DNA from: Planctomycetaceae bacterium UBA2671
GTDB taxonomy: Bacteria; Planctomycetota; Planctomycetia; Planctomycetales; Planctomycetaceae
Direction of reading: 5' to 3'
Assembly: GCA_002359185.1 (NCBI GenBank)
Contig: DEML01000014.1
Span: 1-31,858 of the forward strand
DNA length: 31,858 nt
Shown here: positions 16,196 through 26,140 of the stretch, in pieces
Layout: every line of letters starts with the position of its first letter
How positions within the stretch are numbered: the stretch's first letter is position 1
Translations under genes and position numbers: made by a program
Notes under the pieces: generated by a model
The model's input: the letters and a program-made list of their open reading frames with translations, nothing else
What the model was told of the DNA's origin: nothing
Database searches by the model: none

Positions 16196-16927
16196 TTAGT
16201 CGTTACTCTGTAGATACATGAGCAGACGAATCATGTACCAGAACATCAGGGCGACAGAAGCAAACAGCGCCAGCGATGCGGCGACATGTTGATCCGTGCG
16301 GTAATGATGGAGCACATTGGAGGTGTCATACAGAATGTAACCGGCACTCAGGCCCAGCATGGCGATGGTGAAGATCAGGCCAAAACCATCTCCCATTGGG
16401 AAAAAGATCGAAACGACAATTGCACCCAAGGCGAGCAGACCAGCCAGCATCAGGAAACCACGCAGGAATGAGAAATCGGCTCCGCTGATGAACACGAAAG
16501 CCGTCAGACCGCCAAATGTCACCAACGTCAGGAACCCAGCCTGGGCAATCATTTCCGGTTTACCCAGCATAAACCAGGCATAATAAACAAGGGGCACAAA
16601 AATGACCGCTTCAGCAACAGTATAAAGCATCAGTCCGGCATACTGTGTAGTCAGCGAGGTGCTGCGGTGTGCCCACCAGTCTGCCAGCCAGCTGACGCCG
16701 ATAAAGGCAATCAACACAATGAACCATTGACCACTCTGCATCAGGTTAGTTAAAGGAACTTGAATTGCAGGTGTATTGCAGAAGATGTAAAGCAGGCCTG
16801 CAAAGACTGCGATTGCTCCTGCCAGGTGGGAATACGTTTTACGAATAAACGCAGCTCGTTCATCACGAGCGGCATCAATCGCAAAGGGACTGCCACCAAA
16901 CGATTCGTATTCGTTCGTGTAACTCAT
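16196..16927 (-). CDS. Bax inhibitor-1/YccA family membrane protein
   Basis: A 243-residue protein with a short cytoplasmic N-terminus (MSYTNEYESFGGSPFAIDAA) and seven hydrophobic segments. It belongs to the BI-1/YccA/YetJ group, whose bacterial members act as pH-sensitive calcium leak channels or as FtsH modulators. FIRKTYSHLAGAI before the first segment and YILYDTSNVLHHYRTDQHVAASLALFAS near the end are family blocks. The latter carries the Asp of the conserved Asp pair region. ATG 16927 has AAAGG about 9 bases upstream; an upstream in-frame start at 16999 would add an unlikely 24-residue basic extension. A strong terminator follows, so it is probably monocistronic. Confidence 0.9.
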   Translation of the reverse strand: MSYTNEYESFGGSPFAIDAARDERAAFIRKTYSHLAGAIAVFAGLLYIFCNTPAIQVPLTNLMQSGQWFIVLIAFIGVSWLADWWAHRSTSLTTQYAGLMLYTVAEAVIFVPLVYYAWFMLGKPEMIAQAGFLTLVTFGGLTAFVFISGADFSFLRGFLMLAGLLALGAIVVSIFFPMGDGFGLIFTIAMLGLSAGYILYDTSNVLHHYRTDQHVAASLALFASVALMFWYMIRLLMYLQSND

Positions 16928-17080
16928 AGATTGAACCTTTGTAACAGGTGTGGAAACTGATCGAGAGAGCCGAGGAACTCTGCTCGATTTGGTCGACAAA
17001 TTTCGAGCATTCTACCCTTCCCAGATCAATGTCGGGAACCATTATTGTGAAAAAATTTGCAGACTCTCGAAAATAACATT

Positions 17081-17100
17081 TCCGGAACAACTATTCCGGA
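17081..17100 (-). terminator. Hairpin overlapping the stop codon
   Basis: TCCGGAA (17081-17087) pairs with TTCCGGA (17094-17100); the TAG stop of the large gene lies at the loop edge. The T-content after it on the minus strand is moderate only, so it may be a weak terminator or a 3'-end stabiliser. Confidence 0.45.
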
Positions 17101-19307
17101 GCAACCAATGCCCCCACTCGAGCCAGATGCCGTTCCCAGGATGTGACGGCTTGTTCCCGCGTATTTGCCACAGCCAGAGGTCGATAGCCCAGTTTCTGTC
17201 CGGTCAGTTCGGCAATCCAGTAAATCGATAATTCCCGGACAGCGACATGTTCGTGACGTAAGCCATCGACGAGCCTCCGTGAGATATCGGGGCGACGGCC
17301 ATCATCCAGGGTGAATCCCCACAGCAAAGTGTAGACCGTTTGAGCCGTCTCCGGATTGAAGGTTTTTGCGAGCGATTCCTTCAGAAGTTCAGGATGAGTT
17401 GGATCCTGAGGCAGCCAGATCCGCAAGCCTCGTATCGCTTCGGTACGGGTCTCTTCATGGGGTGATCGGGCCAGAATTGTGACCAGAGAATCGTATTGTC
17501 GCCCCAATGCAAGCACTCGAGCCGCCAGTTCCGCAATTCGAGGATTCGGGTCGTCGGCGACTCCCTGCATATCCAGCCAGAGATTGTTCGAAGCCCCAAA
17601 ATACTTCTGAAACTCCTGCTGATCCCGCTTTTGGGAAAGTGTCATCGTTAACGGCCCGCCATCACTCCAGGCAGGAAGGGGAGGAGCATTCATGGCTGTC
17701 AGTTGATTATTTTCAGCAGGCGGAGGATTGTCATTATTATCCGGAGCATCACCTGCCTCTTCAACTGGTGGAGCCGGACTTGCAGCCAGATTCAATGGTA
17801 ACAAGGCAAAATAATTCCCCGGTGGAGACGGCTGACCTGCTCCTCGTTGAAGACTCACGGGAGCACCGGTTGACCAGAGATTGGCGACATATAATCCATT
17901 TGTTGGAATCTGTTCAAACTGGTTCGTTGGTTGTGGAATGACTTCAAGGACCAGTGTGGTGGGCTGATCGGGCAAGGTCATTGTCCAGATGTTTTTACCG
18001 ATGACCAGCTGAAGTGTTGTCAAGCTGTCATCACCAACGACCGGGAGGACCTCAAGCAGAAATTGTCCCTGCAGCAACCTGAGAGAGACGGTCAATTCGT
18101 TATCTGAACCAATCAGTTGCGCGGCACTGTTTTCACGCATCTGGAGCCGAATGCGATCGTTATTAATCGTAAAGGAAGCCAGAGCATATTGCGGAGAAAA
18201 GACCGAACTGTTGAGCTTGATTTCCGTGCCCGTTTCAGCAGCGACGGAACCTCCAGTCTGAGAGTTGCCTGGAACATAGATGAGCGGTTGCCCCTCGGTC
18301 ACATATGTCATCGAGGGAGCAAACTGGATCGGATTCGGCTGCACGACTGCAGGAGCCATCGCTTGATTGCCAGCTCCATTACCAGTCGCATTTTCCTCAG
18401 GAACCATCGGCTCACCGGGAATGTTATTCGCCGCCAGTTCCGTGTCCGTATTTTCGGGAGACGGCATATTCGCCGAGCCTGTGCTCGCAGGGGCAACGGG
18501 ACTTGTCGGTGTCGTCACTGCAACATGGGGTTGTTGATTCATTTTCTGAGGAGCTGGAACTTTCACTGAAGTCCCTTCCGGATTACCGGCTACCAATTCA
18601 GAGGTCCCGACTTCTCCAACACCAGCAATCGGATTTCCGTTCACTGGATCATCAATATTGCGACTTCGCTCAGCATAGTTCCTACCCGCATCCTTGAAAG
18701 AGGGATCCGTCAAAATACTGTAGGCCCAGGCACCCAGTAATAAAATCACGCCTAGAATGATAAGAAATTGTTTGAAGCCATCGTTTCGTTTGGGAATTTC
18801 AAAGGGAATCGCAATTTCCGGGCTGGCAGGCTCAATCGAAGGGGCCATCATGGCAGGAATTTCCACAGAGGAACCTGTTGATTGGCTCGCTTCATCTGGA
18901 AACTGAGCATCATCCGGCAGAAAAGAAATGGCGATCTGCTGCAATTGAGATTTTGTCGAAGCCGGGATCTTCGGCTTTCCCCCCAAAACGAGCGAGAGAA
19001 TCTGATGCGTCCCGGCTACCTCCGCCAGTTTCTCATCAGATTTCAGCAGACTTTCCTCATAGGCGACTACTTCATCCACCGGGGTCAGATTATCGAGATA
19101 TTCGGCAACATCGTTCGCATTGAGCCCCTTTTTCTTCTCAGCCGGTGCAGGAACGGTTAACCGTCGCATCCGAATGAGGGCTCGGATTCGCTCCACAAGA
19201 GCCGTCGCATTCGGACTCGACTTCACCAACCGCCCAACCGCAGCTGCATCCTGAGGCTTGAGAATGTCGTCCAGATAAGCCAGTAAATATCGTAAGGTCA
19301 ATTTCAT
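17091..19307 (-). CDS. Modular membrane protein: anti-sigma-like repeats, TM, HEAT-like tail
   Basis: A 738-residue protein that I cannot name. Residues 1-110 contain two similar helical modules, LLAYLDDILKPQDAAAV and DVAEYLDNLTPVDEVV, each followed by a helix. Both resemble the AYLDGEL-x-P-x-E helix of zf-HC2-type anti-sigma domains but lack Cys/His zinc ligands. One membrane segment lies at about 180-199 (FLIILGVILLLGAWAYSILT). A long Pro/Ala/Asn-rich linker follows (about 205-340), then a beta-rich region (about 345-520, including LRLLQGQFLLEVLP), then an alpha-helical tail with HEAT-like pattern (about 580-735). The layout implies a cytoplasmic sensor or binding module joined to a periplasmic part. 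ATG 19307 is used; its ribosome site is weak. No sigma factor gene is adjacent. Confidence 0.75.
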   Translation of the reverse strand: MKLTLRYLLAYLDDILKPQDAAAVGRLVKSSPNATALVERIRALIRMRRLTVPAPAEKKKGLNANDVAEYLDNLTPVDEVVAYEESLLKSDEKLAEVAGTHQILSLVLGGKPKIPASTKSQLQQIAISFLPDDAQFPDEASQSTGSSVEIPAMMAPSIEPASPEIAIPFEIPKRNDGFKQFLIILGVILLLGAWAYSILTDPSFKDAGRNYAERSRNIDDPVNGNPIAGVGEVGTSELVAGNPEGTSVKVPAPQKMNQQPHVAVTTPTSPVAPASTGSANMPSPENTDTELAANNIPGEPMVPEENATGNGAGNQAMAPAVVQPNPIQFAPSMTYVTEGQPLIYVPGNSQTGGSVAAETGTEIKLNSSVFSPQYALASFTINNDRIRLQMRENSAAQLIGSDNELTVSLRLLQGQFLLEVLPVVGDDSLTTLQLVIGKNIWTMTLPDQPTTLVLEVIPQPTNQFEQIPTNGLYVANLWSTGAPVSLQRGAGQPSPPGNYFALLPLNLAASPAPPVEEAGDAPDNNDNPPPAENNQLTAMNAPPLPAWSDGGPLTMTLSQKRDQQEFQKYFGASNNLWLDMQGVADDPNPRIAELAARVLALGRQYDSLVTILARSPHEETRTEAIRGLRIWLPQDPTHPELLKESLAKTFNPETAQTVYTLLWGFTLDDGRRPDISRRLVDGLRHEHVAVRELSIYWIAELTGQKLGYRPLAVANTREQAVTSWERHLARVGALVAPE

Positions 19308-19607
19308 CAGTTGAGTCTCGGAGAGAGTCCGGTAAAGTAAATTTCTTAGCAAAACAAAGTCTCGTTACTCTATTAGTGGCAGGCCTTCGATCATTCCGTA
19401 CAAGTTTTTCAGAATTTTGTCATTTTTCTGGCGAACTGGTCTGGAACCGTGCCTTTTGAGTTAGAGATTTGACATTTCCTAATAAAAATCAATGGAGACC
19501 AACCTGGAAATATAAGGATCTATCGATCAATTCGAATTCTTGCCATCAGGACAAGACTTGCTTCGATTGAACTTGTTAGACTCAAATATAAATCTCCTTC
19601 CTGACCA
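19308..19607. other. Divergent intergenic region, nothing recognised
   Basis: About 300 bases separate the large minus-strand gene from the plus-strand transporter, so promoters for both should lie here. It is moderately AT-rich. I see no convincing -35/-10 pair, hairpin or small gene. Confidence 0.5.
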
Positions 19608-20525
19608 GTGCACCTGCCGACCAGATACTTATTTGTGACCGATTATCCTTTCCATCTCCTGCTGCCCCTGATCGCGAGTCTGCTGTTTGTTGGGGGTTTG
19701 ATTTTTGTCAAACGACTCACAATTGCAGGAGTGACTCCATGGACAGTTGCGTTCCTGTCCAATCAATGTGCGGCGGTTTTCTTCACCGCGTACTGGTTCG
19801 TCGGGGGACCGGGGCAGCCCTGGTTTATGCTGTGGCAACCCGCAATCATCGCGGCTCTGTATGTGATGGGCTTGAGCTTCACGTTCCTGGCGATTGAACG
19901 GGGGGATGTCTCGGTGGCAACGCCGGTGTTTGGTGTCAAAGTGTTGTTCGTGGCAATCCTCGTCACATTAACAACGGCCAAACAACTCACCGCGATCATG
20001 TGGCTGGCAGCAATTCTGGCCGTCGCGGGAATCGTGCTGATTCAATGGACCAGCCCGAGTGGAAATCGCAAAAAGTTGTTTCTGGCAATCGGCTTTGCAC
20101 TATCAGCGGCCATGTCGTTTGCGACGTTTGATGTCCTCGTTCAGAAATGGGCTCCTGCCTGGGGCGCAGGTCGTTTTCTGCCGATTGTCTACTGGATGGT
20201 CGCAGTTTTCTCAGTCGTACTGCTGAAAGGTTTTCAACTTCATGTGGTGAAAGATAGCTCGCTGCGACTCCCGTTAATCGCGGGTTCCGTTTTGATCGCC
20301 TTTCAGGCAATTTTCATCGTCAGCACGCTCTCACTTTTTGGAGACGCAACCCGGGTCAATATCGTCTACGCCACTCGAGGATTATGGGGCGTACTGTTTG
20401 CCTGGGCAACCGCCATGAAATGGGGCGGAGCAGAAGCAAAGGTCCCCGTCCGCTTAATGCTCCTCCGATTATCGGGTGCCGTATTACTGACCGCAGCTGT
20501 CATTCTTGCATTACTTCGCGGCTAG
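19608..20525 (+). CDS. EamA/DMT family transporter
   Basis: A 305-residue inner-membrane protein with ten hydrophobic segments arranged as two halves of five, the usual drug/metabolite transporter layout. The first half ends near LAIERGDVSVATPVFGVKVLF and the second near GDATRVNIVYATRGLWGVLFAW, the paired segments where EamA proteins carry their repeated pattern. The transported compound cannot be predicted. GTG 19608 gives a short hydrophilic lead (MHLPTRYLFVTDYPF). A GTG at 19635 (before TDYPF) is an equally possible start, and neither has a clear ribosome site. It is flanked by oppositely oriented genes and is probably a single-gene unit. Confidence 0.82.
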   Translation: MHLPTRYLFVTDYPFHLLLPLIASLLFVGGLIFVKRLTIAGVTPWTVAFLSNQCAAVFFTAYWFVGGPGQPWFMLWQPAIIAALYVMGLSFTFLAIERGDVSVATPVFGVKVLFVAILVTLTTAKQLTAIMWLAAILAVAGIVLIQWTSPSGNRKKLFLAIGFALSAAMSFATFDVLVQKWAPAWGAGRFLPIVYWMVAVFSVVLLKGFQLHVVKDSSLRLPLIAGSVLIAFQAIFIVSTLSLFGDATRVNIVYATRGLWGVLFAWATAMKWGGAEAKVPVRLMLLRLSGAVLLTAAVILALLRG

Positions 20526-20651
20526 TGCCCTTTCAGGGCTTAGATTTAGGCCTCAAATAACTGTAACGCACTCCGTTGTCGTGCTTTATAACATCATCAA
20601 CCCAAATGATTTAGATGGAAGAAGTACTATTAATCGCATCAATAATCTTAA

Positions 20652-20670
20652 CCCGAAGCGTCAGCGAGGT
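20652..20670 (+). repeat. GNNA hairpin repeat, copy F
   Basis: CCC-GAA-GC-GTCA-GC-GA-GGT: the core is identical to copy A but the last outer pair is lost. It lies in the gap after the EamA gene. Confidence 0.75.
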
Positions 20671-20736
20671 GATAGCTTCCGATCCTCATTTGAGTTTACC
20701 CAACGTATCAAACATCCCACTTCACAAAAAAATGAA

Positions 20737-20805
20737 GAACCGCGAATAAACGCAGATTAACGCGGATACAAAATATCTGCGTTAATCTGTGTCCATCCAC
20801 GGTTC
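20737..20805. repeat. 31-bp imperfect inverted repeat
   Basis: Positions 20737-20767 and 20775-20805 are reverse complements with about six mismatches around a 7-base loop. The central ATTAACGC-type words resemble a palindrome that I recall from many unrelated bacterial genomes. It lies just beyond the stop of the minus-strand metallopeptidase gene and could act as a terminator between convergent genes. Confidence 0.8.
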
Positions 20806-20819
20806 AATTTCTGCTTCAT

Positions 20820-21908
20820 CTACTGTACCTGAGGCTCTGTCTTATGTCGACGGAAGAAAAACGTTCGGCGTGTCGGTGGCGAATCTCCGTTGGAATTGCT
20901 GCCTCTCAGGCTGTGGATAAAGCCGATTTTATCTACGACTGATTGAGGAAGTTGCTCGGGAAGCAGCGGCATCAGACCCAGGTCGGAATTGAATTCACTC
21001 ACAACGACTGCGACCTTGAGGGTATCCTGCACAAACTTGTCGATATTCGCTCGTGGAGAAATATCAATCTTGGAATAATGAAACACATTGGCCGTCCGGG
21101 CAATCGAAATCAAATCCAGATAGACATTCATCGTCTCAGCCATATCTTCCATAGGATGCATCGTGGCATAGGCAGAGACACAATTCTCCGCCCAGTTATC
21201 AGGAGCGCCCTGTTTGTAGTAGAGGTCCTTGGCATCTCCATAGGAGACGGCATTGGGGTCTCCAAAAATTTCCACATATTTTTCGGCAGCCACTTTCTGG
21301 ACGTAACACATATCGATGTAGTGACCGATTTCGTGCCGCATGTGGCCGATGAGCGTTCGCTGTGGTTCATTGAGTTCTAGTCGGGTTCGTTCCCGAAACA
21401 CTCGATCCGCTTCCATCAGATTGATTGTGATTACACCATTGGCATGGCCCGTGTACACCGGAATTTGCTTGCCGGTATCATCGATCTGAGGAGCCAGGAA
21501 CTGAAATTCGAGCGGAAACTCCGTGCCAGTCTCACCCAGATAGGGTGGAAAATCCAGCCATTCCAATTGAAAGAGAAGTTGCCGTTTGGCTCGCTCCAAC
21601 TCTGCCCATCGCTGAAGGTTTTCAAGTTGGCTCGTATCCGGATGAACGCTCGTAAATTCGCACCAGTGACAAAGTTGGGTGGAATCTGGCAAAACCATTG
21701 AATTGCAGATAGCTGCAGTTCGATTCGAGCAAAAAACTACTTTTTTACCGCAACGTTTTTGATCGCACGTGTAGGTATTCTCAGATGACTGCGTAAAGCT
21801 CGTTAGAGAATGACAGCAGTCACACATACCAATCGTCCTCTCACATGCCAGACATTGGATGTTGTTAAAGAAGATCCGATTACCACATTTACATTCACTG
21901 ATTTTCAT
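20820..21908 (-). CDS. Zinc-ribbon plus zinc metallopeptidase (Peptidase_Mx-like)
   Basis: A 362-residue cytoplasmic protein with two parts. The first 90 residues are a cysteine-rich zinc ribbon: C6-x-C8-G, C19 and C22, then more Cys pairs around 29-32, 48, 53, 60, 68, 80 and 83. Residues 95-330 form the putative metallopeptidase, with the zinc motif HEIGH at 192-196 (LIGHMRHEIGHYIDM) and a downstream MHPMEDMAETMNVYLDL segment supplying the likely third ligand. This matches the zinc-ribbon/Peptidase_Mx pair as I recall it. Substrates are unknown. The start at ATG 21908 is favoured by GGAG 5 bases upstream and because the family begins with M-K-x-x-x-C-x-C-G. An ATG at 21962 lacks a ribosome site. 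Confidence 0.87.
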   Translation of the reverse strand: MKISECKCGNRIFFNNIQCLACERTIGMCDCCHSLTSFTQSSENTYTCDQKRCGKKVVFCSNRTAAICNSMVLPDSTQLCHWCEFTSVHPDTSQLENLQRWAELERAKRQLLFQLEWLDFPPYLGETGTEFPLEFQFLAPQIDDTGKQIPVYTGHANGVITINLMEADRVFRERTRLELNEPQRTLIGHMRHEIGHYIDMCYVQKVAAEKYVEIFGDPNAVSYGDAKDLYYKQGAPDNWAENCVSAYATMHPMEDMAETMNVYLDLISIARTANVFHYSKIDISPRANIDKFVQDTLKVAVVVSEFNSDLGLMPLLPEQLPQSVVDKIGFIHSLRGSNSNGDSPPTRRTFFFRRHKTEPQVQ

Positions 21909-22013
21909 ACATGCTCCAAAATGATAGGGACACTGAATAGATTGCAAATCGTGTGCCCTCATTAATCTGAGCTCATGCTTTTTTCATCAATTCGATTTCT
22001 GTTGATAAAAAAG

Positions 22014-22041
22014 AAGCCGAACGATTTTCATCGCCCGGCTT
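22014..22041 (-). terminator. Terminator of gnd
   Basis: AAGCCGAACGAT (22014-22025) and ATCGCCCGGCTT (22030-22041) form a 12-position stem with one G-T pair and one mismatch around a 4-base loop. T-runs flank it on both strands. It lies 27 bases after the gnd stop on the minus strand. Confidence 0.88.
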
Positions 22042-22067
22042 TTTGATGTCCTTTTCGTTTTTTTTGA

Positions 22068-23534
<1,467 letters not shown>

Positions 23535-23584
23535 GGGTAGTCCTGTAGGTTGGTTGAATGTTCAATGTTGAGGGTTGAATGTTT

Positions 23585-24604
23585 TTACTGAGCCAGAATT
23601 GCGGGAACTTTCCCAGCATTAATTTTGAGTTTTCGAGGAAGAACTTCCGCCATTTTGTTAAGCGTCAGTCTTCGAATCGCATCGTAGCCCCGATCGTTCG
23701 GGTCTTCGAGATTTTCGTAATACCAGTAGCCGGGATCGTCTGCATGGTAGAACGATCTCCAGAACTGAGTGGAGTGGATTCCGTGGCCTATGAATTCGCT
23801 GTGAATATCGATCAGAGTCGTGTCCTCTCGCTTTTCACAGGTCTCTTCAATAATTGTGTTGTAGGCTCCTAAAACCTGCAGGCCATCTACCCAGGCCGGA
23901 AGTCCCGCGTTTTGAACATCGCCAATCCCGTCCGTGGGATCATAAATGTTCGCCAGAAAAATATGATACCCTCCAGGAAATCGACTGCCGATTTCATCGA
24001 GGATCAAATCCAGTCGTTCTTCGTAATTGTCGATCCAGGGCTGTGCTACTTCGATGGTCGCTCCATACATTGCTCCTTCACGGGGTGGCGTTCGACCATA
24101 CATATGGATGACATCATTTCCGCCAATCGTGGCGACAATGATTCCAAAAACCTCCTCTGGATGTTCTTCAATCTTTGGCAACAACACATCGACTTGCTCA
24201 ATGGATGTTGAGCCGGACAAGGCCAGATTGTTCACTTCGAGATTCGGCAAAACCTCACTCAAGGTGAGACCTTGAACATCCTCAAAATCATCATCTGGAT
24301 TGTTGACCAGCAACTTAAAAAACGATTTCCCAGGCGAGGCTCCAAATCCAGCGGTAATGCTGTCCCCAAAACCAAGTAAAACAACTTCCTGTTCCGACCA
24401 GACTTTCTCAAACGCTTCCCGATTCACATCAGGACCAGCAGGCCCAGAACCGATGGGATGCGTGAGCCAGAAAAAGACATAGAACACAACACAACCGACA
24501 AGGATTCCTCCAAGCACCAGTAAAATCAGGAGTCGTTTTCGAAACGAACTGTTGACTGGTTTCCTTTCTGTTGAATCGTGTTCAGATGATGATTCTTGCG
24601 TCAC
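23585..24604 (-). CDS. Membrane-anchored SGNH/GDSL hydrolase-like protein
   Basis: A 339-residue protein with an N-terminal charged tail, one membrane segment (about 25-47) and an SGNH fold facing the periplasm. Block I is present as LGFGDSITAGFGASPG (nucleophile Ser) and block III as IGGNDVIHMYG. The Gly of block II is likely in LALSGST. In block V the usual D-x-x-H before P-N is replaced: the sequence is NLEDPNDRGYDAIRR, with Asp where His is expected. Activity may rely on another His (HADDPGYWY is just upstream) or be lost. Esterase or lipase substrates are unknown. The start is GTG 24604; AAGG lies about 12 bases upstream. It is 30 bases downstream of the nucleotidyltransferase gene on the same strand, so co-transcription is likely. 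Confidence 0.82.
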   Translation of the reverse strand: MTQESSSEHDSTERKPVNSSFRKRLLILLVLGGILVGCVVFYVFFWLTHPIGSGPAGPDVNREAFEKVWSEQEVVLLGFGDSITAGFGASPGKSFFKLLVNNPDDDFEDVQGLTLSEVLPNLEVNNLALSGSTSIEQVDVLLPKIEEHPEEVFGIIVATIGGNDVIHMYGRTPPREGAMYGATIEVAQPWIDNYEERLDLILDEIGSRFPGGYHIFLANIYDPTDGIGDVQNAGLPAWVDGLQVLGAYNTIIEETCEKREDTTLIDIHSEFIGHGIHSTQFWRSFYHADDPGYWYYENLEDPNDRGYDAIRRLTLNKMAEVLPRKLKINAGKVPAILAQ

Positions 24605-24634
24605 GAAAAGTTTGCCTTAATCGTTTGTTGTAAT

Positions 24635-25219
24635 TTAACCTTCAGGATTATCTAAAAGTTCCTGGAGACGTTCGCTAAGTGGAGACTGAAAACGATGAGG
24701 CCAGGTATTGTCGACCATTTCCAGTTCAATCAAATCTCTTAAGTGAGTTCGATCTTTATCACGAAACGAAGTCAATTTCATTCGAACCAGAGATTCGAGT
24801 GACAACACCAGAACATCATTTGATAACTCCGCTTCTTCAACTCCTGGTGTTGGCAGGGCATATTCCTGTCGGACTTTCTCATTCGCAAAAACAACATGGA
24901 CGGCATCTCTGGCCTTGGCTTCCGGGCCATCGAGGAACATATCGATTCCCGCGGCATGTCGATAAACAAACCCAGCAGACACCATCGCTGTAGTGACTGC
25001 TGGCAGGTCTGAACGACGGATTAAAATGTCTACATCCCGCGTATTTCGAACGGCGGCTTCATCCACTCGGGAGACCCAGGCGGCGACTGCATTTCCACCC
25101 ACAAGGGCATAAGGAATGTGGGCTTCATTCAGAGCGGCTGCTGTTCTTTGAAGTCGCAGGCGTACTTTTTCCACGGCTCCGATCATCCTTTCCCACGAAA
25201 TTTCGCCATAGGTCACCAT
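24635..25219 (-). CDS. Nucleotidyltransferase (AbiEii/MNT-like)
   Basis: A 194-residue soluble protein of the minimal nucleotidyltransferase superfamily. YALVGGNAVAAW supplies the GG helix and RNTRDVDILIRR supplies the D-x-D metal pair. A further SLESLVRMKLTSFRDKDRTHLRDL segment matches the C-terminal helices of antitoxin- and AbiEii-type transferases. Relatives adenylylate or otherwise nucleotidylate proteins or tRNA, sometimes as toxins, sometimes as housekeeping factors. No HEPN or AbiEi-like partner lies beside it, so a toxin-antitoxin role is not supported here. ATG 25219 is used. It lies 24 bases after the HAD gene and 30 bases before the SGNH gene, all on one strand, which suggests a three-gene operon. 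Confidence 0.78.
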   Translation of the reverse strand: MVTYGEISWERMIGAVEKVRLRLQRTAAALNEAHIPYALVGGNAVAAWVSRVDEAAVRNTRDVDILIRRSDLPAVTTAMVSAGFVYRHAAGIDMFLDGPEAKARDAVHVVFANEKVRQEYALPTPGVEEAELSNDVLVLSLESLVRMKLTSFRDKDRTHLRDLIELEMVDNTWPHRFQSPLSERLQELLDNPEG

Positions 25220-25243
25220 ATAATATGCCTGCTCAATTCGTCG

Positions 25244-26113
25244 TTACTTCTTCCAGGGCGGTTGCTCGGGAAGATAGGTTTCAAATTCTGCGATTACTTT
25301 GTCCATATACGCTCCGCGGAATTCTCCGGCGAAGAATTTGTCGAGGGCTTCGTTGTTGAAGCGTTCCCAGCTGGCTTCTTCGTGTCCGGGGTTAATCGGA
25401 TAGAAACAGGCACCGACAGCCAGGGCCGCTTTCATATCGCCGGGAGCATCGCCAATCATCAGCATCTTATCAGGTTCGTAGCCGAGGGCCTTGGATGCGG
25501 TGAGGATTTCGGTTTTATTCCCCGCTTCCTGTCCACAAATTTCTGCGACGTATTGAGAGATATCGTGCTCAGCCCATTCGGTTTCCAGCGCTGCGGTTGG
25601 AGTGGCTGAGCAGACGATGACGTCTGCTTTTTCTTTCATTTTTTCCAGAGCCGACTTCACACCGGGAAACGGTGGAACGCCGGTAACCATGTCTGCAACG
25701 GTTTCATCAACTTTGGCGGACCATTCGTAGCAAAGTTTGAGATCAGCATCACCCGTCTTTTCCGATTCCGGCTTGATGGTCTTCGTGCCCAGTTTCGACT
25801 CACGACTCATCCAGTCGCGCAATCCCTGCAACTTGGGCAGTTCGACATTACGAGCCTGAACTTCAGGACGATCCTTGAGCATATCGATCGCCATCAAATA
25901 AGAGACGAATCGATTCGCACCACGAGATGTTGAATATAGGTTTGTGAACTCCGCCGTCTCCCGGGCAAAGCGGGACACAGGCTGCAGGCCGAAATACTTG
26001 ATGAAGTTGGGAATAAAGCACTCCTTGTGCTTGATCTCCATGGAATCGAACGCACAACCATCGGAATCGACACCGACGAGGTACTCTTTATTTTTAGAAA
26101 ACGTAACTGTCAT
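25244..26113 (-). CDS. HAD family phosphatase
   Basis: A 289-residue cytoplasmic hydrolase. Motif I is VGVDSDGCAFDSM (nucleophile Asp16 and acid Asp18), motif II is the Ser in VIVCSATPT, and motif IV is MLMIGDAPGDMKAA (two Asp that hold magnesium). Between motif I and II lies a large helical cap (about residues 30-150), so it is a C1-capped HAD like phosphoglycolate phosphatase, but longer. The conserved SDGCAFDSM and KHKECFIPNFIKYF suggest a distinct subfamily with an unknown phosphate ester. GGAAA lies about 10 bases before ATG 26113. It is the first of the probable HAD-nucleotidyltransferase-SGNH operon. Confidence 0.88.
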   Translation of the reverse strand: MTVTFSKNKEYLVGVDSDGCAFDSMEIKHKECFIPNFIKYFGLQPVSRFARETAEFTNLYSTSRGANRFVSYLMAIDMLKDRPEVQARNVELPKLQGLRDWMSRESKLGTKTIKPESEKTGDADLKLCYEWSAKVDETVADMVTGVPPFPGVKSALEKMKEKADVIVCSATPTAALETEWAEHDISQYVAEICGQEAGNKTEILTASKALGYEPDKMLMIGDAPGDMKAALAVGACFYPINPGHEEASWERFNNEALDKFFAGEFRGAYMDKVIAEFETYLPEQPPWKK

Positions 26114-26140
26114 AGATTAAATTTCCAGATTAATTGATTA

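Noticed and set aside
24635..25219. Nucleotidyltransferase as half of a toxin-antitoxin pair
   Set aside because: Neither neighbour is a HEPN, AbiEi or other small regulator gene; the context is enzymes with tight spacing.
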